Assembly: GCA_033977485.1 (NCBI GenBank)
Contig: CM066997.1
Span: forward strand, 74,866,634-74,930,633
DNA: 64,000 bases
Source of the DNA: Hydrangea macrophylla
Taxonomy: Eukaryota; Streptophyta; Magnoliopsida; Cornales; Hydrangeaceae
Direction of reading: 5' to 3'
The notes below the pieces were generated by a model. That model worked only from the letters and a program-made list of their open reading frames with translations, was not told the DNA's origin and searched no databases. A program made the position numbers and the translations under genes. Each line of letters opens with the position of its first letter. The stretch's first letter is position 1. Shown here in pieces: positions 34,637-46,704 of the stretch.

Positions 34637-35049
34637 ATCCAATGGACACAGAGCCTTGGATTGTGAATAGACAAAGCTTGGCCTCGGAGTCGGCGTCTTT
34701 TGACTGCAGGCGGTGTTTTTCAATCGTTGGCCTATTTTTATGATGACCAATCCGGAAATTTGGTTCAGATTCTGTTGGGGATGGTATGGGATTCTCTGAG
34801 AATCTCTCGTAACTATTTTAATTCTTGACTGAGAACCAGGATTCAACTCCGATCTCTCATGATTGATCAAATCTTGCAATGGTCGGTCCGAAAAGCCTAT
34901 TCAGGCCTCCAAGATGATTGACGGAGGTAGAAGCACTAATGATGGACATGGAATCCCTAAGATGATTGACGGACTTGGCAGTCCCAGATATCAAAAAGTA
35001 AACGGGGTAGTCCGAGATAACTAGTGGACGTGAAAGTCCTACCTTAATC

Positions 35050-35256
35050 CAAAGGGTCTATAATAAAAGATTTGCCTCAAATTAAAGGGCTGACAATGAA
35101 GGATTTGCCTCAATCTAGAAGGCTGATGACAACAGATTTGCCTCAATCTAGAGGGCTGACAACGAAGGATTTGTCTCAAATTAGACGGCTGACACCGAAG
35201 CATTTACCTTAATCTAGAAGGCTGATGACAACAGATTTGCCTCAATCTAGAGGGGA
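35050..35256. repeat. Short tandem repeat, about 33 bp unit
   Basis: Five or six units around 'gatttgcctcaatctag' and 'agggctgacaa'. Part of the inner element's 3' non-coding region. Confidence 0.75.
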
Positions 35257-35289
35257 CACTGAACACAACATATTTTGAATAAGAGTTAT

Positions 35290-35860
35290 GGTGAACTGAC
35301 GATGCACGAATCGAGATGACGAGTAGACAGTGAACTACTATAACTTTCATGGATTGAACTGACGATGTACGAATCGAGTCAACAGTGAGCTACTGTGACT
35401 GTCATGGATTGGATCAACGATTGGACTAATCGTGATCAGAAGGACTGACAATGTACTAATCGTGATGACGAGTCGACAGTGAACTACTGTGACTGTCATG
35501 GATTGAACTGATGATGTACAAATCGAGATGACGAGTTGACAGTGAACTACTGTGACTGTCATGGATTGAATCAATGGTTGGACTAACCGTGATCAAAAGG
35601 ACTGACGATGTACGAATCAAGATGACGAGTCAATAGTGAACTACTATGACTGTTATGGATTCGATCAATGGTTGGACTAATAATGATCAGAAGGACTGAC
35701 GATGTACTAATCGGGAAGACAAGTCAACAGCGAACTACTGTGACTGTCATGGATTGAACTGATGATGTACGAATTGAGATGACGAGTAGACAGTAAACTA
35801 CTGTGACTGTCATGGATTGGATCAACAGTTAGACAAACCGTGATCAAAAGAATTGACGAA
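35290..35860. repeat. Composite tandem repeat with 'gactgacgatgtac'
   Basis: Seven occurrences of 'gacgatg(t/c)ac(g/t)aatc' at 50-95 bp spacing, mixed with 'gtgaactactgtgactgtcat' and 'ggttggactaa' blocks. A short ORF across it is only the repeat translated. Confidence 0.75.
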
Positions 35861-36714
35861 TTGATATGCCTGCTGGGGATTAAATTGAATCTGTTGGGGA
35901 TGAATAACTCTTTCTTCTAAGGAAAGGATGTAGTCTTGACTGAGATACACCATATTTGTTCAGGACACTCTTCTAGAGATGAACTAGCTCTGTTGGGAAT
36001 GAGAAGATTCGGCTGGGGAAAGAATGGTTGCATTGTGAATAGAGTAATTCAACTAGGGATGAAGAACATTCATGACAAAATTCTGACTTGTTTGCTGAGG
36101 AGCTGGTAGAAGATAGCCGGTGTATCTTATGAATTGATTTATGAAGACAAGTGACTGTGATTGGGGGTATCACCAATGCTCGAGGGTCTTGGGATTCATA
36201 TCATGTTGTAGACTTGACAAGTACAGTAATGGTGTTTGGAATTTCTGCTTGTATCCATAGGTTTTATAACTGGTAATCACTTTAAACCCACACATTTGAG
36301 ACCATTAAGACAAATGGACTTCACAGGAACAATGTTGATGAGAATTGAATTGGTTTGTATGAACCTTGAACTCTGATACAGTTTCGATTAGATTATTACT
36401 AACTCAACCAAAGAAGGATCGACTCGACAAAAGTAACGACACAAAATGCCCAAATTAGCATAATTAAATGTGTCTCTGTCATAAATGGTGTACTGATCAT
36501 CTTTTATGTTCACTCCTCATCTTAATATGATAGTACTGTATTGATAAATTTGGTTTTTGAAAACTCCTCCCTATTGATCTAATCAATTCTCTAATTCTCC
36601 TAGGAAGTGCTTTGAATTAGTGCCTTAGCTTTTAGAACAAAAGATGCTCTATTTCAAAATTTTCAAAACAACTTGGTGACTTGAAAACTCGCCCTTGGTG
36701 TGAAGGGATCGTGT
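35861..36714. other. Inner element, unassigned non-coding stretch
   Basis: A few 'ctgttgggga' motifs and short direct repeats at 35870-36060. Otherwise I see no gene or regulatory signal. Confidence 0.4.
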
Positions 36715-37500
36715 TAGGCAAACGGAGTTTGCCTCTAGTTTGAGGTGTGCGAAGTGGAATTTATAGGCAAACGAGGTGGGTGACCGAAGTTTGCCCCTAG
36801 TTTGGAATGATGGTTTATTGGAGGTTTTGGGCAAACGATGTAGGTGACCGAAGTTTGCCCCTTGTATGAAGGGTAGATAGTAAAATTCTGGCAAACAAGG
36901 CGGGTAGCCAAAGTTTTCCCCTAGTGTGGAAGGTGATTTTCTGGCTTGAGGCCAGGACCGTGACTTTAATCTCTCAAATGCTTATAACTTTTGCCTAGGC
37001 ACTAGTGAGGTGACCTAGTGAGCTCTTTTCTCTCTTTTTTTATTGTTCACTTTAGATTTAGCTCTAATTTTTGCCTAGGCATCCTTTCGGATTTTTGGCC
37101 TAGCGAGCCATCCTTCTTTTCTTTTTAAAAGTTTGCCTATATATTCCCGAGCGGGGATCAGTTCCAACGTAGTTCGGGCCAGGACTTTGAAAGAAGGAGG
37201 GGTGATTTTTAGGTAGGTGGGATGACCGAACCGATGCGGTTGCCTACGGATCCCCGAACGGGAATTAGGTCGAGTGTAGTTCAAGGTAATGCTTGAAGAA
37301 AGTTGGGTTATTTTTAGGTAGGTCGGACAACCGAACCGATGCTGTTGCCTACGTATCCCTAATTGGGAATCAGGTCGAGCGTAGTTCAAGGTAAGGTCTT
37401 GAAAGAAATTGGTTTGATTATGATAATGTCGACCGAACCAATGCGGTTGCCTACGTATCCCCTGAGCGGGAATCAGGTCGAGCGTAGTTCAGGCCAAGGG
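36715..37500 (-). repeat. Tat post-pol repeats: 'gaagtttgcccctag' and 'tgcctacgtatccc' families
   Basis: 36715-36935 holds four units of 55-65 bp with 'gcaaacga.g.gggtgaccgaagtttgcccc'-type content. 37130-37500 holds four units of about 90 bp with 'accgaaccgatgcggttgcc' and 'gggaatcaggtcgagcg'. The latter family is also at 23820-24090 in the outer element, tying the two elements together. Confidence 0.75.
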
Positions 37501-38699
37501 TTTTGAAAGACATGGAGGTCTGAGGGTTTTTCTAACCAATCGTTAAAAAATTCAAACTTGGGTCACTTGTGGTAGCCTTGAATAAAAGGATTCAGTTTCG
37601 ATCTCCCTTTCTTTTCTTTTCTTTTCTTTTCTTTTTGAGGATTGGTTCTTTTCACTTTTGCCTAGCCAGTCAATTTTATTTTTCATGTAGTTGATTCTTG
37701 TGAGATATTTTGATCACAATTTCAGAATTCCAGAATGTGCATATCAGTTCTCGGAATTTATTTGTGGTCGTTCCGAGCCTTTTGAAATGTGATCTAGGTA
37801 TGTTCTCATGATGTACCTTGAAGTGTACAATTCTCTGTATCACCAAAATTTTCTTTCTTTCATTTTTTCTATCATTTTGACTGGCTAAGGTCAGATCTTG
37901 TAAATCAACACCTTTTTCAGCTCTAACTTTTGCCTAGGTGCCCTTTCAGGTTTTTCTTTTCTTTCTTTTTCTCTCTTTTTTTCTCTTTTTATTGTTTTGT
38001 TTTTTCTTTTGTTTTGAAAGGGGAGAAGAAACTCATTGAAAGTGTTTGGCTACCATCAAGGACTAAGTCTGCACTACTTTCAATAGACAGATTGTATGGC
38101 TCTCCATTGGATTGGGCTCAAGGCTTTGAAATGGTGGAAAAAGGGTGTTGGGCAAGCCCCAAGTTAGTTTCAAACATGTCTTTTCAAGATTGAGGCAAGA
38201 ACATCTTTAAATTCTTAAAGTAAGACTATTCAATTCTCAGCTCTTCATCGATGTCAGCGTGAAATCGACTTTGACCTTTTAGGATTCTTTTTTTGTTTTG
38301 TTGTAGAAAAAAAAATTAGCAGAGCAATATCTATGGTAATTTGAAAAGTGACATTTCAGTTTGATGATTCATGCATTTATGACTAGACACATCAGATTAA
38401 GCAAAATGAGATTTCATTCCATTAAAGGAGAAGGATTGCATTACTCGACACTGACTCATAACAACTTGAAGACTGACAGACTAGACAACAAGACTAAACT
38501 TGAAATAGATTCAAAACATAGGACAGACTCAACTAGACTCAGCTTGGTCTCAAATGGAGTGTCACTGTGACTCGCTTATTCTTTTTTTTTTTTTTTTGAA
38601 AGAGCATCCTCATTTGTTTTGCTAGCAAAAGTCCCAAACACCATTGCTTCACCGACACAGGTTCAACATTCATGGGTATTAGCAAAAGGGATCATTTAA
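37501..38699 (-). other. Inner element, spacer where pol is missing
   Basis: Contains pyrimidine runs (37600-37635, 37955-38010, a T run at 38582-38597). No protease, RT, RNase H or integrase residues can be found in any frame. The plus-strand ORF at 37930 is low-complexity. Confidence 0.5.
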
Positions 38700-39264
38700 A
38701 CAGATGAGCCAGGGGCTTTAGGTTGATGAAGCTGCCATTTTGGTTGACATAGGGTTGGATGGGTGAAGGCTCGATGATTTTCTGATCGATGAGGTCTTGG
38801 ATATCATGGCGAAGGCACATGCAGTTGTCGGTGTCGTGACCTGGGCCTTGGTGGTAAGCCCAACATTTAGACAGGTTATAGTTAGGCGAAGGGATACCAG
38901 CACGAGGCTAAAGAAGTTGGAGGTGCCCCTTTGTGATGAGGTTATCAAGGATAACGGACAACGGCATACCCAGGTTGGTAAAGGTTCTTGGGTTGCGGGC
39001 TTTGTTAAACTTTGAGTTCAAGTGGGTCCTCAGAGTGGCTCTTCTGTTTAGATATGAAATAGGATTACCCAGGCAAGGGTGTGGAGTTGGATATGAGTAA
39101 GGATTCAGATGTGGAAATGGGCTTAGATAAACGATGTCGGACAACCCATACTTCCTTTTATTGATGCTCTGCACCATCTTCTCAAATCGGCTTATCCTTA
39201 AACTTAGATGTTCAACAGTGGTTTGTAGTTTGTTCACTTTCCCTTCGAGAGCTAGGTAGGCCAT
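38700..39264 (-). pseudogene. Gag C-terminal remnant of inner Tat element
   Basis: The minus strand reads a zinc-knuckle-like 'CWAYHQGPGHDTDNC' (about 38830-38875) then 'RHDIQDLIDQKIIEP', matching the outer element's gag across its insertion site. 39264-38908 gives 118 codons with a coiled-coil-like start ('KVNKLQTTVEHLSLRISRFEKMVQSI'). The frames are joined by a shift near 38915. No capsid part is seen, so gag is partial. Confidence 0.75.
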
Positions 39265-39744
39265 TAGTGGGTTTATGATAGCCTGGGCTAGCTCGCGATC
39301 ACGACAATGAATTCGGGGAGGTACAATAGCGTCCTTACCCTGGGCTACATTTTCTACAAATAGAAGTAAAAGCCCAAATTAATAGAGGCGCAAAAATACT
39401 TCTTATGGACTCCTAGCGGGAAGAGATGATCAGAATTTTGAAGGATTTAACGATGCGAACCGAGGACGGTTGTAGTAAGTATATGACTTCTGTACAATGA
39501 TTGAGATGGGTGAGGATGATGATACATATGCATTTGATGCATAGAGACTGACATGTGTGAGACTGACGAGATGTGCGTGCATGCGAACTAACATAAATTG
39601 TGTATGCATATGAGACAAGCATGCAGATGCAAGCCCTAATCGATATGATGCCCCTACTTTTAACAGATAGCAGTTAAACAAATAAGGTCCTAGCCATACA
39701 GAGTGTGCTAACCTTACTTTCCAGTATGATGACCAAGGGATAAC
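39265..39744 (-). other. Inner element, leader-side spacer
   Basis: No credible ORF. Corresponds in position to 45115-45765 in the outer element (shared 'aagcatgcagatgcaagcccta' type block at about 39625 and 45630). Confidence 0.45.
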
Positions 39745-40262
39745 AGGGATTTCTGGGATACTTCGGGAAAGAGTTTCTGGGAGAAACAGGAATTTGGAAG
39801 ATTCGGAGAAATTTCTAGAAGTTATTTGAGTTTCTAGGAGAAATAGGGATTTCTAGTTGATTTGGACCGAGCTTCTAGGAGAAACTGGTATTTTGGGTAT
39901 TTCTGAGAAATATGGATAGAGTTTTTAGGAGAAACAAGTAGCTTTTGACATTTCTGAGTGATTTGGGCAGAGTTTTTGGGAGAAACAAGTACTATGGGTA
40001 TTTCTGGGAAATTTGGATAGAGTTTTTGGGAGAAACTGGCTATATCCGGGTATTTCTGAGAAACTGGACAGAGTTTCTGGGAGAAACTGGACAGAGTTTC
40101 TAGAAATTGGTACATCTAGATATTTCTGGGAAGTTTGGACGGAGTTGCTGGGATTTAGGGAAATCTGGGAGATTTGGACAGAGCTTCTGGGAAAACAGGT
40201 ATATTTGGGTAAGTCAGACAGAGTTTCTGGGAGAAATTGTTATATCTGGGAAATCTAGGAGA
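39745..40262. repeat. Leader minisatellite with hairpin units (inner element)
   Basis: About nine units of roughly 55-60 bp. The conserved core is AGTTTCTGGGAGAAACT, a 7-bp stem with a GGG loop, followed by 'ggtatatctgggtatttctgg'. Minus-strand ORF 39834-40115 is the repeat translated. Confidence 0.85.
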
Positions 40263-40870
40263 TTTGTATGACAGTGATCATACTGTCTAGCAAGTTTTCA
40301 TACTCCTATGTCTTAGGACCAACAAACAAGGTTTGCGGTGTATATCTTTGTGAACGTGGAGCACACACCCTTGTCATGGTGCCTAGGCAGGTCAACTCAA
40401 TGTGATCACATGTGAGTGAGTGATTGCCTTGGGAATTATAAGAAAGAGGTTCTGCCTCATGCCACATAAACGTCTACATCGCGCAGGTAATCCCGTCAGG
40501 GCATACAGTAGTTATATCATATTGTTCTATCTGAAAAGATAAATCAACAGCCCTATGAAAGGTTCTACAGAAATCTATATGCAAATGCTTGGGTTTAGTC
40601 AAAGAGAGTCCATTGACGAGAGTTCCAATATACCGTCACAGAGATAGTATGGAAGTTGTTACTCTTTTTGATATACCTTGGAAGGTACAGTATGAACGGT
40701 GACTTATGCCCTGACACAGGAAGACCTGAACAATGTCAGCGCCGCATTTCAGACATAGTCGAAGGGGGGAAATGCAAGGGTGCAATGCGGTGAACCAGAC
40801 ACAGTAAAAAGATGATTTTAAAGATTGCTTCTTATGAGTCAAACCTCTGTGTTATTTTGTTTTGAAAATA
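40263..40870 (-). other. Leader of inner Tat element
   Basis: Non-coding, closely matched to 46085-46680 in the outer element (shared 'gtcatggtgcctaggcaggt' block at about 40374 and 46190). Confidence 0.5.
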
Positions 40871-40895
40871 AATATCCCCAGTGGAGTCGCAAGAT
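40871..40895 (-). promoter_or_regulatory. Primer binding site of inner Tat element
   Basis: Adjacent to the 5' LTR; minus strand GCGACTCCACTGGGGA. The outer element has a mutated version at 46680-46704 (GGCTACTCTGCTGGGGA). Ogre elements use tRNA-Arg; that this site pairs with tRNA-Arg is inferred, not checked. Confidence 0.6.
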
Positions 40896-43800
40896 TGTGG
40901 ACACGCGGAATTCTACCTCTTATTGTTTTTGTTGAGATTGTTTTGAAAGGAAAAAGAAAAGGAAACGGAAGGTCTGTTGAAAACAGATACAGAGTCTCCA
41001 CTTGGTCTTGAAGGAACCAAGAAACCTAATTTTGACTCACCCAAATGGATAAAGAGCACCAGCCCTTCATAACCAAAGAACTTTGCTCGGGGTTTTGGCA
41101 CGAGAGAGGAAGGAGCCTTTGTCGGGACTAAAACACCCTCAACTCGCCCCATCTTTCAACGGGCCTCAGTTAGCATCCAAATAATCATCTTATACTATGT
41201 TTGGTTCGACAAATAATACTATGATAGTATTTTACATCACACAAGAATTTTGAAATGAAAGATCGAAAGATAAGATATCATTCAAAAGATCTAAGCCAAA
41301 TATCACACGATGCAAAAGTGAAAGATCACACAAATAAACCTAGGAAAAATTGTCTAATCAGATATCAAGTAATTAAGTTTCCCTAATCTAAAGGGGACAT
41401 GAATTGTTCTTGAAACAAATAATTAAAGAGATCAAAATATGCTTAGCAAGCTAGAGTGATGCATGTTAATCTTTGGGAAAAGAAGACATTTCAATCCTCG
41501 TGACGGATGAGAAAGGAGGATTAGATCGAGGGAAAGCATGAACGTGTGATCATGATCATTCCTCATAATCTTCTTAGATTAGGAGTTACAAAAACTTCAA
41601 ATCTTGCATGAATGCAATGTATGATCCTAGAATGTGCAAAGGTTGTTCTGTGTTTGTGTACATGGACTTTCTAAAGTGACTTAGAAGTCTAAAAAGATGA
41701 ATGAATTCATGGGGAAAATCATCATGGGATATTTACAAATGTAGTATGGACTACTTCTAAAGATATGAACAAATTTGAAGCACATAAAAGCATCAAATCA
41801 ATGGATGGAAGTAAAAGAATGTTTGCTGTGAATAGTGGACAGAACAGTGACTTGATCTTGTGGAAAATGAAAAGTAGGGTTAGGAATATTTTCAATGCAT
41901 GATTTTTTATGGAGTAATACTTAGTGTGTCTAGAACACAAATCAGAAAGCCAATCCTCAATAACTATTACACATTGAGAGAAATCATATAAACAATAGAG
42001 GTTACTCAGAAACAGAGTCCGTACTGTCGACTGAAATGTTAAAAACTATTAAAAAATGAAACCAAAAGATCTAGAGGCCCATATTATACACAACATTCCC
42101 TAAGATACTGAAGTTCAAGTAAAAAATGATTTGAGACCACTCCTTTGGAAAAGTTTTTTGTAAAACAAGTTGAAAGTCAACTAAGCTGCTATGACAGCAA
42201 AAATAGAATGTCTTGAGAGAATGTTTGGGTCCAAATGGACAACTTTCAATTGCTTTCAAGTCAAGCCAAAAATCATGGGTGTTCTATAATAAGTTAGGAA
42301 GACTTTCCAAGTGGTCTTGAATCAATACATTGAGTATTGAGTTCTAGAAAAATCTTTGAGCTCAAATCATTTACTGTTTGACTCACTGTTTTAAAGATTT
42401 TGGGAAAAACTTGAGTTTTCTTTCTTGAGATCTAAATGAGAGGGTTTGAGAGGGGTTTTGAAATAGAGGTTTTGAAAGTATATTTTCAACATCAAATAGA
42501 GATTATAACCTCTTAAAACATCAACATCAAACTCATCATCAAGAACCTCCAATATTATTTGAGAGCTTTATTTTTATTTTGAACATAACTTCAAGGATAC
42601 CATGGAGACATTGTAGTTATAATCATCATCTATTAAACATGTTTTTGAGGTCAAGAGTAATCCATAAGGATTCACTCATCTCAAACTTCATGTCATCATT
42701 TAGATGATGAAGAACAAGTAAGTAAATAAAGAAAAATAAAAAGAAATGAGGTAAGAATAGATGAACATATATATAACAAGCAAGTAAATAGCAATCAATA
42801 GATGATAATCAATTTGATTTTGGACTTGTAGCTTGGTGTTTCACTCATAGATATTGACATTTAGACAAGGAAGTAGCTCCCTAACTCATGAATGCTTAGA
42901 GAAATGGTGGTTGGGTGTATTGATGATGAAGTATATAGAAGGATGATGGAATAACTTGAATTTAGAACTCACTTTCTATAGAAAATCAGTGGGAAAAGCT
43001 TCCTTTCTCTCTTCTAAACCTATCTCTATCTCTCTTTCTCTCTAAAACTTTCTCAAGTTTTGCACTAGGTCCCCCTCCCCCCAAAATGAAGAGCAATGGG
43101 GGGCTTATATAGGTTAATTTGGGGGTGGTTTTGGAGTTTTAGAAGTACTCCCATTGGTCTCAAACAACTGTGAACATAAAACTACATCGTTTTGGTTTTT
43201 AATTAATCAAATTGGACCCCCAAATAAATTACAAAAATGGAATCTGCGAGAATTGAGTGCCGTCGCGGCACTGGCCATGTGCTGCCGCAACAGTGGCCCA
43301 GTGCCGCCGCGGTACTGCTCCTCAGATGCCCAGAAAATTGTATTTAGGCCCCCAGAGGTTCCGATATTCGAGAAAAGACCCTATTTCGTCCAAAATTCAT
43401 AGAAAATGTGTACAAATCCCAAACTGAGCTTGTGATATACCGTTGGAGAGGTATTGGAGTCTACTTTCTATATAAAATGTTTTAGAGTCAGGTCACTTTG
43501 AAAAGTTATACGGTTTTCGCGATAAAAGCCAATTTGCTCACCTTTTTCACCTTCAGAAATTCATAATAAATCTGTTTTAAATGCAGAAATGATGTACGAT
43601 ATACCGTTGAAAAGCTATTGACCTCTGGTATCCATGAAAATTGTTTGAAAATTGTTATAGTGCTCTAGTTTTGAAGTCAACTTTTAGGTCAAATCGATCA
43701 AACTTGGGATCTTCAGAAAGTTCTGGGAGCTCCCAGGAGGTGACGTTTTCGTTCGATTTTCTTTTAAAACTCATTTTAGTACTTTTCACATAATCCAGAA

Positions 43801-44157
43801 TGATCTTGGAATTTGTTTTGGGGAATTCGGATGATTTCGATCAAAACCTGGTTAAACTGGACAAACCTAGGTCAAACCGGTCAACAGGAACTTTCTGGTA
43901 ACTTTCGGGACTTCCGGGGTCTCTGGGAGCTGACGAATTCATCTGATTTTACTTAAAAACTCATTTTCTTTCTTTTCTTACGACATAACATGTTTCCATG
44001 ACTTTTGGTCCAAATCTGGGAGTTTTCGGGCTTTCAGGGGTATTTTGGTCATTCTAAGCATAACTTCCAGGAGTCCTTTTGAGTCTTTTTCGATCATTGT
44101 GAACCACCAAGATATGGATCTCATAAATCTGATAGCCGACAAAATGGGGTGTCTATA
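40896..44157 (-). repeat. 5' LTR of inner Tat element
   Basis: 3262 bp, TGTGGACAC...GTGTCTATA on the plus strand (the final CA has become TA). TATA box 43104-43113; GC-rich palindrome 43300-43316. Confidence 0.92.
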
Positions 44158-44162
44158 GATAT
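44158..44162. repeat. Target site duplication (right), inner Tat element
   Basis: GATAT, matching 29077-29081. Confidence 0.92.
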
Positions 44163-45114
44163 CATGGTGAATGTGCATGCAATCATCGGTGTTGTGGCTA
44201 GGGGCTTGGTGGTAGGTGCATCTTTTGGACATATCACAATTGGGGGGTAGCGGAGTGTTTCGAGGCTGAAGGAGTTAGAGGTGGCCCTTTTTGAGAAGGC
44301 AGTCTAAGGTTGAGGAAAGTAAGATTTCTAGCTTGGCGAAATTACGAGGAGGATTTTTCTGGAAAGGACGATTGGAGGAATTTGCTCGGTTGGAGGGTTG
44401 GTATGGCCTAAGAGGGTATACCATGGGTTGACTGCTAAGAGCATTGACATCCAGAGTGTTGCGGGAGTAATTGGGCCTTTTCAGCTGACTTGGGGGCTCT
44501 TCCTTCTTAATCTTTCCTTCCCTGATAGCGTCTTCAATTTGAGTCCCAACTTTAAACAACTCCTCAAAGGTGGAGATGGATTGATAGAACAGTTTCTCAT
44601 GATAGAGCGAGTGTAAATTTTGGATTAACATCCTCACCTGTTCCTTTTCAACCGGTCGGTGGGTCATCTGGGCCACTTTATTTCTCCATCTGCCTAAGAA
44701 AGCGGCGAAGGATTCATTGTTGTTTTGCTGAGTAGTTTCCAAATCCCTGATTGTGACATCCAACTCTTGATTATAGGAATAGTGATCAACGAATACCCGA
44801 ACGATGTCTTCCCATGCCCGAGTTTTAGAAGTTTTCAAGGTAAGGAACTATGATAGTGCAAACTTTGTGAGAGTTTACAGGAACAACATCGCAATGTGCT
44901 CATGAGTGCATCCTATTGACTGGAAGATGCTCATGCACAGCTTCACATGACTTTTCAGATTTCCAGTTCCATCAAAACGGTCGATGGTGGGCATTTTGAA
45001 GTTTTCTGGTAGTTTCAACTTAACAGGCTCGAAGAGCCCTTCCAGGTCTAGCATGTAGTCATAAACCCCTTTGCTTTTCCCCAATACACTTTCTAGCTTG
45101 TCAACTTTGTCCAT
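44158..45114 (-). pseudogene. Tat gag, N-terminal and capsid part (outer element)
   Basis: Read down from 45114: 'KLPENFKMPTIDRFDGTGNLKSHVKLC' (residues 34-60), the standard Tat/Ogre gag opening. After a frame change near 44865, 44838-44275 follows with 'AWEDIVRVFVDHYSYNQEL' and 'ESFAAFLGRWRNKVAQM'. After another change, 'RCTYHQAPSHNTDDC' (about 44225-44180) is a zinc-knuckle-like segment. The frame is cut at 44158 by the inner element and resumes at 29081. Upstream of 45114, a Pro/Gly-rich stretch (45115-45260) may be an N-terminal part. Broken by two or three frameshifts. Confidence 0.85.
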
Positions 45115-46679
45115 TTTTTCCTGGAACTTCTTCTCATATGCTGGCGGTGGGACTCCTTGAAACCAATCTTCTTCCCCATTATTTTCAAGAGGTGGTACAA
45201 ACCCTGGCGGTGGTGGTGGCGTGAAACTCGGTGGTGGAGGGAACCCAAGTGGATACTATTGTTGCTACTGCTATTTCAGTTCTTCTATGACCTTCAAGAC
45301 TTGGGCCAGGCTATCGGACTATTGGCTTATGGTTGCTCCCAACTCGGTAACCTTGTTTTCTAACTCTTCCTGATTCATGTTGAGATAACTTGTTGGGATG
45401 ATTCTGAGCAAATGATTATCTGAATTTCTGACCCAGGACGAAGATCCCAGCTACTGACTTTGAGAATCTATGGTGACCCTACAGATTTGAGAGGATTTGT
45501 ATCAGATTATGACAGTGATGACTATAGACGAAAAATGACAGTAACATTATCAAACGTGGATTGATTGGTGTACAGACTGACTGAGATAGTGCATACGAAC
45601 TAATAGGAACGATGCATGCAAATGTGACAAGCATGCGGATACAAGCCCTAATCTATATGATGCTCCTACTTCTAGCAGATATCAGTTAAACAAGTAAGGT
45701 CTTAGCCATACAGAGTATGCTAACCTATCCTTCCAGTATGATCACTGAGGGATAATAGGGGTTTCCGAGATATTTCTGGGACATCTGGATAGAGTTTCTA
45801 TAAGAAACTGGTTTATATCAGGGTATTTCTGGGTAGAGTTTCTATGAGAAATTGGTTTATATCTGGGTATTTCATGTGCAGAGTTTCTGGGAGAAACTGA
45901 TTTATATCTGCGTATTGCTGGGCATAGTTTTTTGGAGAAACTGGTTTATATCTGGACAGAGTTTCTGGGAGAAACATGTTACATTTGGGATGTTTTGACA
46001 GAGTTTCTGGGAGAAACATGTTGCATTTGGGATATATGGACAGAGTTTCTGGGGGAAATAGGTGTATATGACAGGAGCACGTGATGATGGTGATCATACT
46101 ATCTAGCAAGTTTTCATACTCCTATGTCTTAGGACTGATAAGAAAAGGCTTGCGGTGTATATCCTTGTGAGCATGGAGCAGACATCCTTGTCATGGTGCC
46201 TAGGCAGGTCAACTCAATGTGACCACATGTGAGTGATTGCCTTTGGAATCATAAGAAATAGGTTCTGCCTCATGCCACATAAGCGTCTACATCGCGATGG
46301 TAATCCTGTCAAGACATACAACAGTTATATCACATTATCCTTTCTGAAAAGATAAATGAACAGTCCTATGAAAGATTCTACAGGAATTTATTTGCAAAGG
46401 CTGGGTTTAGTCAAAGGGGGTCCATTGACGAGAGTTCCAGTATACCGTCAGAGAGACAGTACGGAAGTTTTTACTTTTTTTATATACCTTGGAAGGTACA
46501 GTATCAATGGTGACTTGTGTCCTGGCACAGCAAGACATGAACAATGTCAGCACCGCGTTTCAGACACAGTCGAAGGGTAAAATACAGAGTGCAATGCGGT
46601 GAACCAGACACAATAAAAAAGATGATTTTAAGGATGCTTCTTATGAGTTAAACCTCTGTATTATTTTGTTTTGAAAATA
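45115..46679 (-). other. Leader of outer Tat element, with hairpin minisatellite
   Basis: 45765-46062 has about six units of the AGTTTCT-GGG-AGAAACT family seen at 39745-40262. The rest is non-coding and parallel to the inner element's leader. ORF 45813-46109 (minus, repeating 'FLPETL') is repeat translation. Confidence 0.7.
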
Positions 46680-46704
46680 AAAATCCCCAGCAGAGTAGCC
46701 AGAA
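46680..46704 (-). promoter_or_regulatory. Decayed primer binding site of outer Tat element
   Basis: Minus strand TGGCTACTCTGCTGGGGA next to the 5' LTR. It has three differences from the consensus implied by the inner element and the TGG needed opposite a tRNA CCA end. Confidence 0.5.

Larger units (their letters stand above)
29082..44157 (-). mobile_element. Inner, pol-less Tat/Ogre-type element nested in gag
   Basis: 15076 bp with LTRs 29082-32338 and 40896-44157, TSD GATAT, a PBS-like site and a purine tract. Internal sequence (8.56 kb) keeps a leader minisatellite and the gag C-terminus but no protease, RT, RNase H or integrase. The space is filled by several tandem-repeat families. It is a non-autonomous relative of the outer element, whose LTR (46705-49978) has the same ends and length. 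The LTR pair looks about 93-95% alike by eye. Confidence 0.88.

Noticed and set aside
37930..38193. Plus-strand ORF starting with a Phe-rich stretch, possible membrane protein
   Set aside because: The hydrophobic start is a pyrimidine run (ttttctttt); no homologue pattern and it lies in the inner Tat spacer.
39834..40115. Minus-strand ORF with repeated 'SQK' and 'PKNS' (and 45813-46109 with 'FLPETL')
   Set aside because: Only the leader minisatellites translated.
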